Below are positions 6,279 to 8,093 of a DNA stretch of 8,093 nucleotides, piece by piece; within the stretch, counting starts at the first letter, position 1, and the number at the start of each line of letters is the position of its first letter. The position numbers and the translations under genes are program-made. Origin of the DNA: Candidatus Thorarchaeota archaeon (GTDB lineage: Archaea > Asgardarchaeota > Thorarchaeia > Thorarchaeales > Thorarchaeaceae). The stretch lies in the NCBI GenBank assembly GCA_030638785.1, contig DAOWDY010000103.1, positions 1 through 8,093 of the forward strand, written 5' to 3'. Below the pieces are notes generated by a model. It was not told the DNA's origin. It worked only from the letters and a program-made list of their open reading frames with translations, and ran no database searches.

Positions 6279-6300
6279 ATTCTCATACGACTGAATGAAA

Positions 6301-7197
6301 TCACGTTTTAGACGATAATGATGAAGCAATTCGCTTGGATATATCAAAATCAGTTACTTTTTGGAGACCCCTCCATCCTGGTGTCGCGTTCACTTCCAGG
6401 ACCCAGATCTTTCCCTGTTCATCCGGAATCAGGTCAACTCCTACAAGTCTTCCTCTAACAGATGCTGCAGCGCGAAGCGCAAGGTCGTCCACGTCAATAT
6501 CATTGACTCGGGGTATCCCGCCTGCGTGGAGATTTGTTACAACTCCTTCTGTTCCAACACGTTGCATTGTAGCAATTACCTCGCCGTCTAAAACAAGAGC
6601 TCTAACATCGAAACCTGGATTTCTAACATATTCTTGTAGCAGATATGCCCCCTTTCCAAAAATCTGACTGTGAAACTTCAAGTAATCGTAGACATTGTCC
6701 AAGTCAAATTGCCTATCGATAAGCTGCACTCCCTCTCCCCCAAAACCTGTGATTGGTTTGAGAATACATGGGAAGTTTTCTCGAATGAACTCCGCTCCAT
6801 CTTCAATTGATTCTGTGATGAGTGTCCGCGGGACAGGTAAACTGGCAGACACCAACTTCCTCATGGTTTCAGCCTTATTCCTCATGACAAGAATAGAGTT
6901 TACCGCGTTGATAATCTCAACACCCATTTCAGCTAGCGCTGAGAGGAGTCCGACTCTGTTGAAGAATGCCCCGATATCTTTGGCTCCAAGATCTAAGACA
7001 AGGAGACTATCCAACTTGCTCAGATCCTTCTTTCCCATTAGTATTCTATGTAGGTCAGTTGCGCCCTCTCTAGCTACCTTCCAGGGGATGACTCGTGTAA
7101 CTTCCACATTCAATTTCAAAAAGGATTGTTCAAGCTTGTTAACTCGCACCGACCAAGGATCCGATGAGAAGAGCCCGATATGAGAGATTCGCGACAT
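6301..7197 (-). CDS. RimK-family ATP-grasp ligase (glutamate ligase-like, possibly MptN/CofF type)
   Basis: This is a 298-residue ATP-grasp enzyme, from ATG at 7197. It has an N-terminal RimK-like domain (MSRISHIGLFSSDPWS), a central helix NKAETMRKLVSASLPVPRT, and the ATP-grasp fold. The ATP lysine is Lys147 in CILKP, the glycine-rich loop is TGFGGEGV (150-157), and LLQEYV carries Glu189. Then come DVRALVLDGEVIATMQRV, TNLHAGG (221-227), and the Mg2+-binding Asp255 plus LEVNATPGW with Glu268 and Asn270. RimK-family enzymes ligate glutamate or similar amino acids to a carboxylate using ATP, on ribosomal protein S6, the LysW carrier, F420 (CofF) or tetrahydromethanopterin (MptN). The TPGWRGLQ ending resembles archaeal members, but the substrate is not assignable. 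An in-frame ATG at 7239 adds 14 residues. I prefer 7197 because the family fold begins there and both TATA-like boxes would put transcription start downstream of 7239. No terminator hairpin follows. Confidence 0.88.
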   Translation of the reverse strand: MSRISHIGLFSSDPWSVRVNKLEQSFLKLNVEVTRVIPWKVAREGATDLHRILMGKKDLSKLDSLLVLDLGAKDIGAFFNRVGLLSALAEMGVEIINAVNSILVMRNKAETMRKLVSASLPVPRTLITESIEDGAEFIRENFPCILKPITGFGGEGVQLIDRQFDLDNVYDYLKFHSQIFGKGAYLLQEYVRNPGFDVRALVLDGEVIATMQRVGTEGVVTNLHAGGIPRVNDIDVDDLALRAAASVRGRLVGVDLIPDEQGKIWVLEVNATPGWRGLQKVTDFDISKRIASSLSSKT

Positions 7198-7227
7198 GGG
7201 AGTTCCAATAGCTCTAGGTACTTTACT

Positions 7228-7257
7228 CCTTTTATCCATAACGAGGACCTTTTATTC
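7228..7257 (-). promoter_or_regulatory. Two TATA-like boxes for the RimK-like gene
   Basis: Minus-strand ATAAAAGG occurs twice, at 7248-7255 and 7228-7235, 20 nt apart. Transcription start would be near 7226 or 7206. Either lies downstream of the ATG at 7239 and upstream of the ATG at 7197, favouring the shorter protein. The divergent gene at 7269 must share this small region. Confidence 0.4.
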
Positions 7258-7268
7258 TGAAGGGCATT

Positions 7269-7676
7269 GTGAATAATCTGAAATCAATGACTCTATTTTC
7301 TGATTTAGAAAAAAAGCGCATAGAAGAAACTGTGAAGACAGCCAAAGAGAATGTACTAATCACATTCCGTCAAAAGCATGGTCCCACACAACTCAAGAAA
7401 GTTTGGACAGCCTTCCTTCAAGATTTGGGATTCTCAGATAGCTGCGTAAGTTGGTGGTCAGGTGCTGGATCATTAGGTCTTTTGGAATGCGAGATTTCTG
7501 ATGGTCCGAATATCTATGGACAATGGGTACTCGATGACAAGAACCATCTTCTAGGAGTGTTCGAAGTGAAACATGATGAAGTAACCAACATCCGTTCTGG
7601 TTATGACGCTCAGAGTGTAACCGATTCAGCTATGCGTGCAATTCGAATTGGTGAATCTGGTGGAGAGTTTGAATAG
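7269..7676 (+). CDS. Small hypothetical protein
   Basis: This 135-residue soluble protein is of no family I recognise. It begins with a charged amphipathic helix (about 11-52, LEKKRIEETVKTAKENVL onward), followed by SWWSGAGSLGLLECEISDG (61-79). A beta-rich part comes next (YGQWVLDDKNHLLGVFEVKHDEVT), then a short C-terminal helix and a Gly/Glu-rich end. No signal peptide, membrane helix, metal-binding cysteine set or catalytic motif is visible. The start is GTG at 7269 with a weak AAGGG about 5 nt upstream; ATG at codon 7 (7287) is an alternative. It is divergent from the RimK-like gene across a very short spacer and convergent with glmS, the two stop codons being separated by only 5 bp. The length, a single start-to-stop frame and placement between two well-supported genes with no competing minus-strand frame support a real gene. 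Confidence 0.7.
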   Translation: MNNLKSMTLFSDLEKKRIEETVKTAKENVLITFRQKHGPTQLKKVWTAFLQDLGFSDSCVSWWSGAGSLGLLECEISDGPNIYGQWVLDDKNHLLGVFEVKHDEVTNIRSGYDAQSVTDSAMRAIRIGESGGEFE

Positions 7677-7681
7677 CTCCC

Positions 7682-8093
7682 CTAATCAACTGTAAGCGTT
7701 TTTGATAGGTTGCGTGGAAGATCTGGATTAATGCCTTTATCCACTGATAGATAATAGCTTAGTAGTTGAAGAGGAATGACATCAAGAAGTGGGTTCAGTA
7801 GTGGACTGGAACTTGGTACCTCTAGGTAATCGATTGAATTAGCAACGTAGGGTTCTAGTTTCTCTTCTCTCTCTCCAACGATTATTGTTCTCCCCCCACG
7901 GCAGGCAACCTCGTTAATATGGTTGATAATCATCCACGAGTCTTCAGTCGTTGTTATGAAGATTACAGGATATCCATCTGTAACTATACTCAGTGGTCCG
8001 TGTTTGAACTCAGAGCTATACATTCCTTCACAGTGATTGTAGCATATCTCCTTAATCTTCAATGCACCTTCACGAGCAACTCCATCAGTTAGC
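7682..8093 (-). CDS. glmS: Glutamine--fructose-6-phosphate aminotransferase (isomerizing), C-terminal part only
   Basis: These are the last 136 residues of GlmS; the frame stays open to the right edge, so the N-terminal glutaminase and first SIS domain lie outside. GlmS makes glucosamine-6-phosphate from fructose-6-phosphate and glutamine, the entry step to UDP-GlcNAc. The visible part is the second SIS (sugar isomerase) domain and C-terminal tail. EGALKIKEICY matches the family LEGALKLKEISY with the catalytic Glu (E. coli Glu488). FKHGP holds the ring-opening His (E. coli His504). The tail PRNLSKTLTVD matches PRNLAKSVTVE with the Schiff-base Lys (E. coli Lys603). The aligned regions, 137 codons with stop, show no frame break. 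A TTG at 8062 is not the start, since family sequence continues upstream of it. An isomerase-domain-only paralogue cannot be excluded without the N-terminus. Its stop is 5 bp from the convergent small gene's stop. Confidence 0.93.
   Translation of the reverse strand, partial: LTDGVAREGALKIKEICYNHCEGMYSSEFKHGPLSIVTDGYPVIFITTTEDSWMIINHINEVACRGGRTIIVGEREEKLEPYVANSIDYLEVPSSSPLLNPLLDVIPLQLLSYYLSVDKGINPDLPRNLSKTLTVD

Noticed and set aside
6154..6300. tRNA or structured RNA gene in the 147-bp gap
   Set aside because: No cloverleaf, T-loop or known riboswitch pattern could be found; only short inverted repeats are present.
6335..7183. Several plus-strand open frames opposite the RimK-like gene
   Set aside because: They are overlapping shadows of a well-supported ATP-grasp gene; the translations are Ser/Arg/Pro-rich with no motif.

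Overview
The window looks like a piece of an archaeal chromosome of moderate GC content. The grounds are a COG1340-type archaeal coiled-coil protein, a RimK-family ATP-grasp ligase resembling archaeal cofactor-tailing enzymes, TATA-like boxes rather than bacterial -35/-10 pairs upstream of most genes, frequent GTG/TTG starts, and GGAGGT-type ribosome binding sites. An Asgard (Thorarchaeota-like) source would fit the gene content and base composition, but that is a guess; nothing in the window fixes the lineage.

Layout from left to right. Positions 1-873 (minus) hold the N-terminal 291 codons of an unrecognised protein that runs off the left edge. It is followed by an unrecognised four-helix membrane protein (985-1947, minus) and a small stand-alone phosphohistidine 'swivel' domain whose catalytic histidine position is glutamate (2029-2430, minus). 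A divergent intergenic region with a perfect 10-bp palindrome separates this from a gamma-class carbonic anhydrase-like left-handed beta-helix protein (2578-3111, plus). A bidirectional hairpin terminator lies between that gene and a convergent two-gene ABC exporter operon, with ATPase then permease overlapping by 4 bp (4883 to 3145, minus). Next comes a long coiled-coil protein with an acidic repetitive tail (5005-6153, minus), with its own TATA box, an inverted repeat in its leader and a hairpin terminator. Upstream of it is a RimK-family glutamate-ligase-like ATP-grasp enzyme (6301-7197 or 7239, minus). Divergent from that is a small unrecognised gene (7269-7676, plus), whose stop codon lies 5 bp from the convergent stop of a glmS-type isomerase (7682 to right edge, minus, C-terminal part only).

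The genes do not form one pathway. The ABC pair is the only clear operon; the others appear to be single transcription units with their own promoters. No mobile element, CRISPR array, tRNA or rRNA gene was seen, and no gap between genes exceeds 150 bp. No recognisable new multi-gene system is present. The points most worth a second look are the histidine-less swivel domain, the coiled-coil protein carrying a motif resembling eukaryotic Bfr1/PPI1-like proteins, and the unassigned substrate of the RimK-like ligase.
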